This document shows, piece by piece, positions 38,880 to 49,646 of a stretch of DNA of 64,000 nucleotides (the stretch's first letter is position 1; every line of letters starts with the position of its first letter). A program made the position numbers and the translations under genes. The stretch is from Gari tellinella (lineage: Eukaryota; Mollusca; Bivalvia; Cardiida; Psammobiidae): contig OV277863.1 in the NCBI GenBank assembly GCA_922989275.2, positions 46,048,999 through 46,112,998 of the forward strand. The letters are read 5' to 3'. The notes beneath the pieces are model-generated. The model was given only the letters and a program-made list of their open reading frames with translations. It did not search any database and was not told the origin of the DNA.

Positions 38880-40195
38880 ATGAGCTGCATCACCGAAAGA
38901 AGGCGCCCTGGCACTGTCATCGTGGAAATGCCAACTCAACGTGAACACGACTTCATTATCTCACGTTTAAAGGCAAAAACAATAAAATGAAAAGTGAACA
39001 ATTATACGTGATTGAATGCTGATGATTTAGGTGAAAACATTGTCAAACAAGTTGGTGCCTGATCAGTGGTTGATTTATTCGGTTTATGATCTGGCTTCAA
39101 ACTGTTTACTATTAACATAACATCTTGGAAAACGCATTTGGAAGCAAAAACTAAATAGTGTTCAATAGTTCTGACGGCTTGTACATTACGACTGTTGATT
39201 TGCATCTATAGTTTTTTTCACGATCGGTGTGTTCTTTTATAGTAACGGTGCTCATATATGTGTGGTTTGAAGAATGAATGCTTCGTGTTTGCCTGAGAAA
39301 AATGAAAGAAACCGCTGTTGTCTTTGGAGAGAAAGAGTATGCAGATATTTTAAGTTATAATTTATTTTTGTAACATGAAAAATGAACAATGTTTGACTCA
39401 ATCAGTGTATAGTACTAGTATTTTAACTCATTGACACCGAGTGCCACGTGTGTGCGTTTTATACAAACAGTGCACGTTTCTTATACAACAAATGTATAGC
39501 CTGATTATATGGCTCCTGTAAGATCCTTTGATCAGATTCTGCACGGTTTGTCATTTTGCAATTTATCGTAGATATACCCATAAATGGATAAGACTTACAT
39601 GTACTTGGAAACTGGAATTATCTATAAGAAGTTTTAGATGTCATTGAGTTAAGGCGGTCTGTTATTGTACCTTACAGCCAGTGGTGATTTGGTTAGAGCA
39701 CTACTTCCCCACCATCTATTAAGGGGGATTACTGGTTGTACAACGTTAAAAAGAAAAAATAGTGATCTCCCTTTTAGCTTAGATATACACATTTGCATCT
39801 GTTTTTGTTAGAACGGGTTATAGGTTGGAATTCCAACAAGTTCTAATTTTTCATAAAATAATTTCTCCTATTGAAAGTTTGAATTTTAAAAAGCTGTAAT
39901 CTTCTATATAAGATCTTTGGACAATATATTTGTTAAAATGTTGTATTTATAATATTATTTCGAGACATTATGGCAAGCCATGCTAACCCTTTGGATGATG
40001 CAAGGTACTTGGCGTCTGATTTGCATCTAAACTGTTTACAATTGCAAATTTTGTCGGGCTTTACAATTAATGGCTTAACCCATTGCTCTATTAGTAGACC
40101 ATTTGCGCATTTCATTTATTCTTCCGCTGAAGAAAATATTTCCACTTTACAGTTATGTTTGTGCAATATATGAAATATTTCCCATATCCTATTCA
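38880..40195. other. Intergenic stretch with few recognisable repeats
   Basis: A decayed core (gatcagtggttgatttattc) near 39062, the family F relic at 39460, and a trace (acttggcgtctgatttgcat) near 40007. No gene seen. Confidence 0.4.
39460..39560. repeat. Family F hairpin relic
   Basis: CAAATGTATAGCCTGATTAT, GGCTCCTGTAAGATCCTTTG, ATCAGATTCTGCACGGTTTG. Confidence 0.5.
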
Positions 40196-40200
40196 ATAGT

Positions 40201-40285
40201 AGCTTAAATAAGGTTGAAAGTAAAGCAGAATGTGCCTGAGGGCACTTTCTGCTTTACTTTCAACCTGGTTTAAGTGGTTACCTGT
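40201..40285. repeat. Family C hairpin (complete)
   Basis: TAAGGTTGAAAGTAAAGCAG paired with CTGCTTTACTTTCAACCTGG around tgtgcctgagggcac. Confidence 0.8.
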
Positions 40286-40373
40286 CTTCTTAGCTCGAAA
40301 CACTGTATAAGGTAAAGGTTGTAATGCATTTCATGCTTCAAAACAATAACTGAAACCCAGAAAATATATTATT

Positions 40374-40566
40374 ACAGAGGATAATGCATTATTCTTGTCC
40401 AATAAACACGCTTATGATTCAAACCTTATGCATATTATAAACAGTTTTGAGCAAGCAAGATCAGACGCAGGATACATGTAACATTTTCAAATTTGTGTCA
40501 TTCTCTCCATTTTATTGAATTGTGTTTAGTTTCGTTTAAATGGAAATAAAAATGTCTTCTCCATTA
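40374..40566 (-). mobile_element. Family A relic
   Basis: Recognisable AATAAACACGCTTATG arm and right end (tgtcttctccattata). The hairpin is mostly lost. Confidence 0.5.
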
Positions 40567-40828
40567 TATGGTCATCTTTTTGATACTGTAATGTTTTAGT
40601 TTATGTAGAATTTCTGAAAATGCAAAATACTCTGTTTCTGATATGAAAATACTGTGTTATAATATCTTTGATTATATCATAATTAACACTTCTGACTTTA
40701 ACCAAAAATTGGAATGCCATAATTAAGTTTCTGTGTGGTTTTAAAGTTTATAAATATATAATTTGTACGCTGTCTTCTTTGTTACTATCTGCTATCCCAA
40801 ATTTATATACATGTATTTGGAATTTATA

Positions 40829-41066
40829 CAGTAGGGAGACATGTTCCCAATAAACGTGTTTGTTCAAAAATGTTATATCTATTTGAAATAGTTTGGGATC
40901 AGATCAGACGCCGGATAGCCTTGCATCTGATCAGGCTTCAAACTATTATTTTAGTATTAAGATTAAAATGAGTAGCTGATACTTTCAAAAATTAGTTTCC
41001 CCTTTTTTTTGTATTGCGTTTCTGTTTAGATTTGTTTAGGCGGAAAAAATAACGTCTTCTCCACTG
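40829..41066 (-). mobile_element. Diverged family A relative
   Basis: Ends CAGTAGGGAGAC and ACGTCTTCTCCACTG, with a degraded hairpin (gatcagacgccggatagcc). Confidence 0.7.
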
Positions 41067-41212
41067 TCCGTGTGTATTATGTACATGTATGTATATTGAC
41101 TCGATCTTATTGTCCACAGTTTTACCATAGCAAGGTAGAAACTTTTCCCATGAACAGTTAGTCCTCCTCATAACTTATCAGAGGCGATTGTTATTCCTTT
41201 AACCCTTTCACG

Positions 41213-42350
41213 TCAAATCCATTGTGAGGTTTTAATCTCTTCACCGCCATGTTGTCGTCTGCTTTTAGACTGTTATCTGCAATATCGATTCAAAGTTAGA
41301 TTTAAGGCAGTATGACTGGCGCAATTTCAAAACGAGTGCCGTCAAACAGTTTGAATTCTTATCAGACGACGCGTAAAAGACAACCAATGACTGTGAGAAA
41401 ACAAAGGAAACATTTTTCTCAACTCTTAACAGATGCCTTTCTGGTTTAGGCTGGAAGTAAAAAGGAAAACTGCTTTGGGAGCTTGCTATCTAACCTTGGA
41501 CAAGTTTTAAGTAGCCATCTGTAGTAAACTTTTAATATTGCTGAGTTTACTTTTATATTGTGATTAATTCTTTGAACGCTCTGTAATTGTCATCCGCGGG
41601 AACTGTCGTCTACTATTGTTCTAAAAACATGTTATTAAAAAAAATCTTACAAATGGATGAAATTTCTTGAAACAAACTATATCTAAAGAACAATTGCGAC
41701 AGTTTATATTCTAACGGGCAAAGGGAGATAACTCATTCAAAATATCAATACGGCTAAATTATGCGGTGATCCTGCATTTGCCGACCGCGATTAGAACAGT
41801 GATATATCGTTGACGATTAAACTATATGTATTTGGATCCATTTAAGCATTTTAAAGTGGTTACATGTATCATACAGCATTTGTATATAGCCCTATGTAAT
41901 TGGATTTCTATGTGTTACTCTCTATGCAGACATTTGTAATTTTTAGAAAAGCTAATTCCGGTACCTTTATTTTTATGTGTGATTTCAGTGAATGAATGAT
42001 TCAACAATATTTGTAAAACATTTGATCAACATCTGAATGTTAGAACAGTAGAAGAAATTTTTTGAAAAAAATAGCTATTTGATGTTTTTTTCTTTTTTGA
42101 CGGATAATGTGTTGTTTACATGGTTTTTGGTGCTACTTGCTCCGATTTTCCCCATTTTATGAAAACATATGAATAACCCAACAAATGAGGTAAATTACAG
42201 AGTTGAAGAGGGTTATTCATCGTCAAATCTTATATTCTCCTGCCTTAAATCTAACTTTGAAACGATATTGCAGACGACAATTCTAAGCAGACGACATATG
42301 GCGGTGAAGGGGTAAAAACCTCAAAATAAATTTTGAAACGAAAGGGTTAA
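41213..42350. mobile_element. Family B MITE interrupted by ~870 bp
   Basis: The left half (AACCCTTTCACG, CTTCACCGCCATGTTGTC, core start at 41343) and the right half (GCCTTAAATCTAACTTTG, ATGGCGGTGAAGGGGTAA, GAAAGGGTTAA) of the long subfamily are separated by unrelated sequence at about 41375-42240. I see no ends that identify the interrupting DNA. Confidence 0.5.
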
Positions 42351-42472
42351 TACAAATGTGTCTCTACAGTAAATTCTGTTAAGACCACTCTAAAACAGGC
42401 TGAATATAGTGTTTATACAGGTCGCTGATAAAAATAAATGTAAACATAGCCTGTTTCAAGTTTCTAGCCACT

Positions 42473-42556
42473 AAAAGCAGGTTAAAAGTAAAGCAGAATG
42501 CGCCTGAGGTGCATTCTGCTATACGTTTAGTCTGTTATAAGTTACCATCTGCTAGG
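42473..42556. repeat. Family C hairpin
   Basis: AAAGCAGGTTAAAAGTAAAG, centre gcgcctgaggtgc, conserved CTACCATCTGCTAGG-type flank. Confidence 0.75.
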
Positions 42557-42600
42557 GAATAGAACATATTTCGTACGGTGCATAATTTATTCAATGACTA

Positions 42601-42845
42601 CAGTGGAGAATCTGTTATTCTTTCCCGTTTAAACGCAAACGTACGCAAACGCAAAGCGCTAAACGTAGAAAAGAACAACTTTTAGACAATTCTGATAATT
42701 CTTGTTTATCTTGGTGGCAAACAGTTTGGAGCCTGATCAGACGCCGGGTAACCCGGCGTCTGATCTGACTCCAAACTGTTTGCACTGCAAATAACAGTTT
42801 TAGCGTAAACGCGTTTATTGGGAAAGAATAACAGATTCTCCACTG
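42601..42845 (+). mobile_element. Family A MITE
   Basis: Full length, TA flanks. It follows a family C hairpin by about 60 bp. Confidence 0.9.
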
Positions 42846-43043
42846 TATATATGGGAAAACTTTTCTTTAGGAATAAATTGGAGTAATGGATTTAACGTTT
42901 TCTGATTTACTTTCATTCGGATGGCAGCTGCCAACTGTATTTAAAATAAGCCATTGGTCTGATAGGTTGGTATGGCCAGACATTACTGTACTTTATAGTT
43001 TGTAACACCGCCAATATGTAGCAACACATTTGATAATGACTAG

Positions 43044-43255
43044 TTACCCCTTACCTATGTTAGTCTAACCGCTATGTTATTTATGAAATCAGTTTGAATT
43101 GAGACCAAATGTCGAGCAACTCGACGTTTGATAAGGATCCATTTTTGACACTTGTATCGGTGTTTCTTTAAAATACCTTCAATTTCAAATTGACTCCGGA
43201 AATAAAAGCAGACGACAATTTTAAGCAGACGATATGTAGGTAGTGAAGAGGTTAA
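43044..43255. mobile_element. Family B MITE
   Basis: TTACCCCTTACCTATG left and GTAGTGAAGAGGTTAA right; hairpin tip gagcaactc, stem partly mismatched. Confidence 0.7.
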
Positions 43256-43340
43256 CCTGCGACCGCAGTTCGACACTCACATCTCTCTGTACGTACCATG
43301 TTCGTTAGACAGACCGCAATATGGATAATGTGGTATCATA

Positions 43341-43586
43341 CAGTGGAGAATCTGTTATTCTTTCCCGTTTAAACGCAAACGTACGCAAACGCAAAGCACT
43401 AAAACGTAGAAAAGAACAACTTTTGGACAATTCTGATAATTCTTGTTTATCTTGGTGGCAAACAGTTTGGAGCCTGATCAGACGCCGGGTTACCCGGCGT
43501 CTGATCTGGCTCCAAACTGCTTGCACTGCAAATAATAGTTTTAGCGTAAACGCGTTTATTGGGAAAGAATAACACATTCTCCATTG
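43341..43586 (+). mobile_element. Family A MITE
   Basis: Full length, TA flanks; right tip CCATTG has one change. Confidence 0.9.
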
Positions 43587-43789
43587 TAGGTATGAGAAAC
43601 CTACTAGCGAAACAGGATTTGTGGTGTAATAATGAAAATTATTACATTTCCTCATATATCTGTTATTGTCTATGTTTTTATAAGAATTTATTATTGTCAT
43701 GTTCGTGAAATTTCCCTAGGATACAGACCCCCTAAACAAACCACAAACGTTATGCAATGTTATATGGACAATGACAATCAGTGCTTTTT

Positions 43790-43875
43790 ATCTAAGGGTA
43801 AAACAGTTTAGAGCCAGATCAGACGCCCGCCAAGAAGGCGGTGTCTACATGATGTGGCTCCAAATTGTTTGCAAT
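43790..43875. repeat. Core hairpin relic
   Basis: AACAGTTTAGAGCCAGATCA with a disturbed tip (gcccgccaagaaggcg) and ATGTGGCTCCAAATTGTTTG. Confidence 0.5.
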
Positions 43876-44409
43876 AAACACCAGTTCTAAGAGTTCAAAC
43901 ACCGTGTTACCCATGTGGCTATTTTCATTAGTATCACCTTTGAAATAGTTTAAACAACTTACAAAACAGGTTCGATGACTCGAATGGCGGGATCATTTCA
44001 GCGGGAGAAAATCGGTGTGCCCGGGGAAGTCTAGAACTCTAAAGGGGCATATCTTATATATTATAGGTGAGGAACGTTGTTTTACTATTTGTTTTGGGCA
44101 TGGTCGACTCGCACAAACTTTTACATTATACCGACTGACCTTAACAACAATAAGTGTCATAAGATTGCCTGTTCAGCATTCTCTATTTGGGCAAAATAAT
44201 GCCAAAACATACAGTTGGGAGGACGCCATTGTTCTTTGCTTAAACAAAATTAAACGGAAATTCATTCATAATTTTCTTTGCAATATATTGCGTTAAGGTT
44301 TTTGAAAAAGTGAAGGATTATGTTTGATTTGCGAAGCTAACAATTTGTAGCCTGATCAGATACTGTGATACCAGTTGTCAAATTGTTTGCAATGGGCATA
44401 AGGTTTTTA

Positions 44410-44474
44410 CAGTGGAGAATACACTGTTCTTTCCCAATTAACGAGCTCACGCTAAAACAATTATGTCCATTGGT
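44410..44474 (-). mobile_element. Family A fragment
   Basis: Left end only (CAGTGGAGAATACACTGTTC to CTAAAACAATTATG), cut by the full copy that starts at 44476. Confidence 0.7.
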
Positions 44475-44475
44475 A

Positions 44476-44721
44476 CAGTGGAGAATCTGTTATTCTTTCC
44501 CAATAAACGCGTTTACGCTAAAACTATTATTTCAATTACAAACAGTTTGGAGCCAGATCAGACGCCGGGTAACCCGGCGTCTGATCAGACTCCAAACTGT
44601 TTGCCACCAAGATAAAAATGAATTATTAGAATTGTCCAAAAGTTGTTCTTTTCTACGTTTTAGCGCTTTGCGTTTGCGTACGCTTGCGTTTAAATGGGAA
44701 AGAATAACAGATTCTCCACTG
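44476..44721 (-). mobile_element. Family A MITE
   Basis: Full length, TA flanks, complete hairpin; sits at the broken end of an older fragment. Confidence 0.9.
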
Positions 44722-45200
44722 TAACTAGGTTCCTGAGCAGGCTCCAATTTGTTTGCACGCAGGTTATAATGAATAGTCTGAATTGTCAGTTGTTTTTTTC
44801 ACTTGGTTGCAATTCGTTTGCATTTCGTTTGCAATTAACGGGGAAAATATCGTTTTGTTCACTGTAGTATACGCAAATTTATTGGAAAAGAATGAGGTCT
44901 TCTCCACTGTATACCTATATTGTTACCACTGGTCCGCATTATGTCTATTGGAGTGTTTCATATTGATAAGTAGATTTTGTAGACCCACCGCCCCGATTTA
45001 ATTATACTTAACACAATTTCTAATCGGTCACTTTTTAAAGCTACATATGTCTTTAAATACTAAGTTCACATTTATGATATTTTACACACAATATGATAGG
45101 GTTTTAGCGCTACTTATTTTTGGATTTATACACGTTTTCCTACTTCGTAAACGTCAGAACAACGACGTTGCTTGTTTAGCCTAATTTGCACGTGCAGCGT

Positions 45201-45398
45201 ATGGAAGAAAGAATCTGCCTCCAAGATTACACGAGTATAATCTCAAATGACTGCCTAGCCCGAAAAACACTTAACATAGCGAGAATGATACACGGAGAGA
45301 ATGGCATAGCCGTCGGAATGTCGCACGTCGGTGTATCCTTACGGCAAATAAGATTCAACCACCGAGGAATTCCGGAAGTGGAAACAAAACAAGACTAA
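45201..45398 (+). CDS. Unrecognised 65-codon ORF
   Basis: An ATG at 45201 opens MEERICLQDYTSIISNDCLA, with RMIHGENGIAVGMSHVGVSL further on, ending at TAA 45396. It lies in repeat-free, slightly GC-richer DNA about 150 bp upstream of the promoter-like cluster at 45480. I do not recognise it and see no family motif. It may be an exon or an upstream ORF, or chance. Confidence 0.15.
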   Translation: MEERICLQDYTSIISNDCLARKTLNIARMIHGENGIAVGMSHVGVSLRQIRFNHRGIPEVETKQD

Positions 45399-45479
45399 TT
45401 TCCATGTATTCCATATTAGGAAATGTTTCTGTCAATTTACATGTGACTAGAACTTTCAACCGGAAACGTTCGACCATCT

Positions 45480-45545
45480 AGGCTGTATAACGCGGAAATT
45501 TGACGTCACCGGAAGTAGAGCAGACGGCCCCAGGAAACCAAAATG
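45480..45545 (+). promoter_or_regulatory. Promoter-like CRE + ETS + YY1 cluster
   Basis: TGACGTCA (CRE), then CCGGAAGTAG (ETS), then AAAATGGCGG (YY1-like, overlapping a start codon) occur in order within about 50 bp of CpG-richer DNA. This spacing is common at animal housekeeping promoters, where the YY1-like site sits at the 5' end of the transcript. It lies in a stretch (45.0-46.2 kb) free of recognisable transposons. Confidence 0.4.
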
Positions 45546-45662
45546 GCGGATAACGACATCCCTTACCTCAGCTTCCAAACATTGACGCACTGGAGCGTGA
45601 CGTCGTCGATGTGTGAGAAAGTTAGGTTATCAATACTTTTGCTGAATTCTTCTTGTCTATGA
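45543..45662 (+). CDS. Possible first coding exon of an unknown gene
   Basis: ATGGCGGATAACGAC in a good initiation context (accaaaATGG) encodes MADNDIPYLSFQTLTHWSV and continues TSSMCEKV; the frame closes at TGA 45660-45662. A GT dinucleotide near 45612 (tgt|gtgaga) could be a splice donor. I do not recognise the protein and could not find following exons. The start is supported mainly by the CRE/ETS/YY1 promoter context. It could also be a short 5' leader ORF or a dead promoter copy. Confidence 0.3.
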   Translation: MADNDIPYLSFQTLTHWSVTSSMCEKVRLSILLLNSSCL

Positions 45663-45669
45663 GAAGTCA

Positions 45670-46255
45670 GTACGAAACTGTTATTGCAGCTGACAAGGGC
45701 AATACTCATTACTAGCATTGGTCCTAAGAACTCTTGTGACTTTCAAAATATGGGGTCCCTCCACAGAAGTTGTTGTTTAAGCTTAGACGGAAAGGTGATA
45801 GCCGACAAATTGTGATAATATGTTTCCAAATTGATTACATTGACATTGTAACACAATAACATGGTTAATTATATCTTCATATTGCTTTTTCTGAATGAAA
45901 TATAAGGTGGCCGATTAGAAATGTTGTTGAGTATATATAACCAACAAACATTAGATTATAGAGAAAGTCCTTGGCATCTTATCAGAGCATTCATGGTCTG
46001 CAAAAACACTCTTTGGACGTTGCGACTTTATGCCCAACTGCGTTAGAGTTATCCCTCCTTGTGGGATAGTTTAAGGACAGTCTGGACAATTTCATGACAA
46101 AATGAAGATTCAGATGAGTTGATGTCCTCAGCGACCCTGTTTAGTATTAACCTTAGCGACTTTGTCCAGGTACAAACTCTCATATTATATAGTTGTTGGT
46201 TAGGGTAAAGATATGATGTTTTGTATAAACTCGATTTACATACCACGAAACCGGA
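45670..46255. other. Repeat-poor stretch downstream of the possible promoter
   Basis: No hairpin family copy. It would be the first intron if the ATG at 45543 is real. No second exon was recognised. Confidence 0.35.
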
Positions 46256-46261
46256 TAACTA

Positions 46262-46507
46262 CAGTGGAGAATCTGTTATTCTTTCCCAATAAACGCGTTT
46301 ACGCTAAAACAATTATTTGCAGTGCAAACAGTTTGGAGCCAGATCAGACGCCGGGTAACCCGGCGTCTGATCAGGCTCCAAACTGTTTGCCACCAAGATA
46401 AACATGAATTATCAGAATGGTCCAAACGTTGTTCTTTTCTACGTTTTAGTGCTTTGCGTTTGCGTACGTTTGCGTTTAAACGGGAAAGAATAACAGATTC
46501 TCCACTG
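46262..46507 (-). mobile_element. Family A MITE
   Basis: Full length, TA flanks, complete hairpin. Confidence 0.9.
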
Positions 46508-46583
46508 TAATAGGGGAAAACTAAATAATGCCGCATTACATTTGGTATACAGTAAACCACTGTTTCTAAGACTGCAGGATCTG

Positions 46584-46831
46584 TTAACCCTTTCATTGTC
46601 TTTATCGTGAGAATTTTGTTTTACCCCTTCACCGTCATATTGTCGCCTGCTTAAATATTGTTATCTGCAATATCGGTTCATAATTAAATTGGCAGTATGA
46701 CAGACGAAACTTCCAAACGAGCGTCAAACAGTTTAGATCCTGTTCAGACGCCATGTTATGCGGCGTCTGATCTGGATTCAAACTATTTACAAATGATCTT
46801 TAATGGTGCCATCGGCGGTGAAATGGTTTAA
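46584..46831. mobile_element. Family B MITE, double-ended subfamily
   Basis: TTAACCCTTTCATTGTC, then TACCCCTTCACCGTCATATT; hairpin gccatgttatgcggc; right end GGCGGTGAAATGGTTTAA. The final TTAA is also the target of the next element. Confidence 0.78.
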
Positions 46832-47779
46832 GGGTGACCTATCAATGTCATGAATTTGGGAACTTTTCAAAGTATATGAAAACACTCTATGATGGTTTTG
46901 TATTGAAGAGCTATTTAAGATGAATGAAAAAATAGAAAAAGTGTACATTTTGGTGAACAACAGTTGGCTCTACGGCCATGTAACATTTACCCCACCCACT
47001 TCCTCTTATTTTGTCCTTTTCAAACAGCCCGCTTCAATAAAACCCATTTTAAATGAAAACAAATATGATAATTTGGGTTTGTGTTATTTATTTCCTATCT
47101 ATAGTAGTATTTCTTCATACAAAAACTAATTTAAGAAAAATAAGGCACCAAATGTGAAATTTATAAAGCTCTAAATATCATCGATATGGTACTTTTTTGT
47201 AAATTTTGTAAGGGGTGATAACTCTTTGTACTTTAATAACTCAAAATTTTCAACACTGACCTTTCAATTTCTTTTCTTATTTTGAACTGCCTTAGTATGG
47301 CCTTTCATCTGGTAGAATATAAGAAAAAGTTAAATACTAGAACTATTTCATTTTCAAACTTTTTTACTTTTTTTCATAAAATAAAAAAATCTAATAAAAT
47401 CATGCCCTATATCAAGCATATTTTTGATATTCAAGGATCCATATTGTTCAAACCTGGTGCCTGCTTTGTCTAAATTTGGTTTATATTTGTGAACATACCA
47501 CCATAGACATGAAATAAATAAAGAAAACCCAAATTAACATTTTCGTTTTGTTTTGAAATAGATTTAACTGAAACTTGTACTCGGAGTGGGTAAAATTTGA
47601 AGAAAAAAAAATCCAAATTTGACATACCTTTTTCAAATCGCTGTAGCTCAAAAAAAAGGACACCACCATATATATTTTTTTTCATTATTTCATTCATCAT
47701 AAATAGCTCTTCCAAAAAAACAATGATAGAAAAAAAGTTTAATACTTTGAAAAAAATGGCTCATGACATTGATACACCC
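46832..47779. mobile_element. 948 bp long-TIR element at TTAA
   Basis: TTAA at 46828-46831 and 47780-47783. The inverted ends GGGTGACCTATCAATGTCAT and its near-complement at the right continue as diverged inverted repeats for about 300 bp. They include AAGAGCTATTTAAGATGAAT on the left and its mirror on the right, and the TTTGGGTTT...TTATTTATTTC blocks at 47070 and 47510. No coding capacity is evident; short ORFs here follow the AT-rich text. Confidence 0.7.
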
Positions 47780-47869
47780 TTAAGTGATCTTTCTACAATA
47801 CTTTCACCCTGCATAAAACTGTTATCCGCCTTCGGACTCTGATTCTTACTTTAGTTTGTCATTTAACTT

Positions 47870-48105
47870 ATTGACTCCTGAAACTTCAAATGAACAATTC
47901 TAGTTTCCGAATAGTCCAGCCCTTGCTTTACTATTTACTCTTTTTTTTCTTCAAAAATATTGATAAATGACAAACAGTATAGTTACTGTTCAAAGGACTC
48001 CCACAGTAGTTCTCTGATATCGGTCTATGTTGCTGCATTGGACAAGTGTACTTCTTACAGGTAAACTGAGAATGTTTGTAAAGGATTCGTTTACGCGTCA
48101 ATGTG
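47870..48105. mobile_element. Family F element, diverged
   Basis: TTATTGACTCCTGAAACTTC and AAATGAACAATTCTAGTTTC as in the 22.4 kb copy; hairpin remnants ACAAACAGTATAG and the tail GGACAAGTGTACTTCTTACA. Confidence 0.62.
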
Positions 48106-48109
48106 GTCT

Positions 48110-48980
48110 AGTGGGTTCATAGAGATGTTACTTTGTTCACCGGACTTAAGGTACTTCGCATATGCGCGTAGTTTCCATACGATTGTTATGAAACTTTTCA
48201 TGAAGAATGATAATAGCCTAAGAAACAATGTGTGTAAATATAGGCAAAATTTATCGTGTGGTTTGTCTTTATGGTCTTTTTTCTGACAAAAACCTAGAAT
48301 TTTGATGATTTTCTTTTTCTTAAAAATGAATAAAGCTAATGACTATAATTCTCACCCAATAAGTAGTCCACAACATTCATTACAAGAAAAGCTAAAAACA
48401 TTTTGAATAAAGGTGTTCAGAAAGATGTTATCAGCTATTTAAATTTTGCAAAATGCTAAAAAATTGAATTACAAAAAACTGACTCATTCAATGTATATTT
48501 GTTTTCATTTTATTCAAATATATGGTTGATGAACTAGTCAGTCTGAAAAAATTAGAAAATATTACAGTCAGGATTGGTTGTAATAACATATTTTATTAAA
48601 ATGTGGGATATTTGTTGTTTAGATACAGTTACCTACCTTAGAATTAAAACTTTGTCATTAAAATGCATTATTATTTATTCATGGACTTGCATACAAGGTT
48701 TATTATATTGTTTTAACATAATTATAATGGGCAATGTCGATCTTGAAAAGGTTAGCGTATTGATAAGCTTCGATGTGTGGCTTTATAGTTCGATCAAATC
48801 GTTTACATGTATACCGATTTAATTGACTTGTAAGTCATTAAACTAAAACGTACAGGTAAGTGGACATATACTTGGACCGTAAACATCACTAGTTCTAATC
48901 AACGAAGACTAAACATAACATGTCTCTTGATTACTGCGTTATGGATTGACAAGTCAATAAATCGGACACTAAAAAAAATA
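48110..48980. other. No gene seen
   Basis: AT-rich DNA between the family F element and the tRNA-like sequence. Short ORFs lack motifs. Confidence 0.4.
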
Positions 48981-48984
48981 TTTG

Positions 48985-49056
48985 GATCGGATGGGTCTCG
49001 AACCTATGACCTTTTGATTGCTAGTCAACCCCTATACTAACTGCGCTATGAAGGAT
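48985..49056 (-). other. tRNA-like sequence with Pol III A and B boxes
   Basis: On the minus strand TAGCGCAGTTAG (A box), an anticodon-like arm TTGA-CTAGCAA-TCAA and a perfect B box GGTTCGAGACC are correctly spaced. The two acceptor-stem halves do not pair, so it is a tRNA pseudogene or the head of a tRNA-derived SINE rather than a working tRNA. The loop would read AGC. Confidence 0.5.
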
Positions 49057-49364
49057 TATACTAATTCGTATCAACATTTCCTTTATATAAATTTTCTAGT
49101 ATAAACACGTACGAAAACAGACTGTGTCGTCAAGACGCATATCCGCTCGCCCGCAAGACCGACTTCCGGTAGCCAAAGGCCTTAACAGGAATGTTGACAG
49201 TGAGTTCAGGACCAAGATACCTATGTTCTTTGATCTTGACCTATAGTGGTTGGAAAACCATTGACGCTTTTGACTATTAACTTTTAAACCTGTTTAAAGT
49301 TTGCTTTTACTAATTACATATACAGACCAATAAGATCACTACAGATTGTGTGTTATCAAGTCTT

Positions 49365-49588
49365 ACAGTGAAGAACATGTTATTAGTGTGATAACGATGC
49401 TAAGCGCAAACACAATACAATGGTATGCAGCAAATGACAACGTTTTGAAAATTGTAACGTTTTCATTTCAGTGTGAGTTTTAACAGATTGGAACCTGATC
49501 AGAAGCTAAGTTTACCGGCGTTTAACTTTGCTCCAATTTGTTTTAGCACAAATACTTTTATTGGGATAGAATGATGTCTTCTTCACTG
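49365..49588 (-). mobile_element. Family A relic
   Basis: Ends CAGTGAAGAACATGTTATTA and GTCTTCTTCACTG, core degraded. It lies 50 bp outside the giant element. Confidence 0.55.
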
Positions 49589-49637
49589 TATAAAACGTAA
49601 ACCAGTAACATGGTTATGGTTGAAGGACCGGATTACA

Positions 49638-49646
49638 TATCATTTG
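49638..49646. repeat. Left 9-bp target-site duplication of the giant element
   Basis: TATCATTTG immediately before the left terminus; the identical nonamer follows the right terminus at 59840-59848. Confidence 0.85.

Noticed and set aside
47470..47842. Lys/Phe-rich ORFs
   Set aside because: They follow the A- and T-rich right arm of the 948 bp TTAA element and have no protein-like features.
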